Part shown: piece after piece, positions 13,788 to 13,855 of the stretch | Position numbering within the stretch: position 1 is the first letter of the stretch | How the letters are laid out: every line of letters begins with the position of its first letter | Notes under the pieces: model-generated | What the model was told of the DNA's origin: nothing | The model's input: the letters and a program-made list of their open reading frames with translations, nothing else | The model's database searches: none | Source: an uncultured Eubacteriales bacterium | GTDB taxonomy: Bacteria > Bacillota > Clostridia > Christensenellales > Aristaeellaceae | Reading direction: 5' to 3' | Length of the DNA stretch: 13,855 nt | NCBI GenBank assembly: GCA_900548125.1 | Contig: URJN01000020.1 | Coordinates: 1-13,855 of the forward strand | Made by a program: the position numbers and the translations under genes

Positions 13788-13828
13788 TAATTTCTACTTG
13801 ATTTTTCTAGTTTTCGGAGGTCACAACT

Positions 13829-13855
13829 ATGTTTCATGAACGTCTTGATGCGCGT
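13829..13855 (+). CDS. Start of a divergent repressor-like gene (partial)
   Basis: Only nine codons are visible (MFHERLDAR). GGAGG lies 8 nt before the ATG. The divergent position opposite the early operon, and an MF-ERL opening common in XRE/CI-type phage repressors, suggest the lysogeny repressor. The rest is outside the window, so this is an inference from position and a very short sequence. Confidence 0.55.

Noticed and set aside
1..13855. CRISPR arrays, tRNA or rRNA genes, insertion sequences
   Set aside because: No regularly spaced repeats, cloverleaf-like segments, rRNA motifs or IS ends were seen. The only transposase is the phage Mu A type.

Overview
The window is most simply read as the left (early) half of a Mu-like transposable prophage, continuing into the start of its head genes. 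The host is probably a G+C-rich low-GC-lineage bacterium (Bacillota, Clostridia type). This is inferred from AGGAGG-type ribosome binding sites before almost every gene, a LoaP/NusG-like factor of the kind known from Bacillota, and SPP1/PBSX-type packaging proteins. Base composition was judged by eye. Everything is on the minus strand, so transcription runs from high to low coordinates. The exception is a truncated repressor-like gene at the right edge on the plus strand.

Control region (about 12.9-13.86 kb): a divergent promoter pair separates the start of a repressor-like gene (plus) from a BRO-N antirepressor-like gene (minus). A spacer rich in inverted repeats follows, then a small Cro/Ner-like HTH protein.

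Transposition and replication module (6.58-12.69 kb): DDE transposase (Mu A), a small membrane-anchored protein, AAA ATPase (Mu B), a 65-residue unknown, a DnaC/DnaI-like helicase-loader ATPase, Gam nuclease inhibitor, GemA and the Mor activator. The genes overlap slightly or lie 2-110 bp apart, and look like one early operon. The operon ends in a rho-independent terminator at 6482-6510. An extended -10 promoter candidate overlaps the base of that terminator and would fire from inside its 5' arm, so it could be the Mor-driven middle promoter.

Middle module (4.78-6.47 kb): Mu gp25-, gp26- and gp27-slot proteins, then a 171-residue NusG/LoaP-like processive antiterminator.

Late module (1-4.78 kb): a 430-bp gene-free leader (4347-4780) with several hairpins and a second rho-independent terminator (4553-4596), then the large terminase, an SPP1-type portal and a MuF minor head protein. 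The MuF protein has an extra C-terminal domain with an HETGH metallopeptidase motif and runs off the window at position 1.

Working model (inference): repressor and BRO antirepressor set lysogeny versus lysis. The early operon makes the transposition proteins and Mor. Mor opens the promoter beyond terminator 1, and the LoaP-like protein then carries polymerase through terminator 2 into the head genes. That would replace the classical Mu C-activator step with antitermination.
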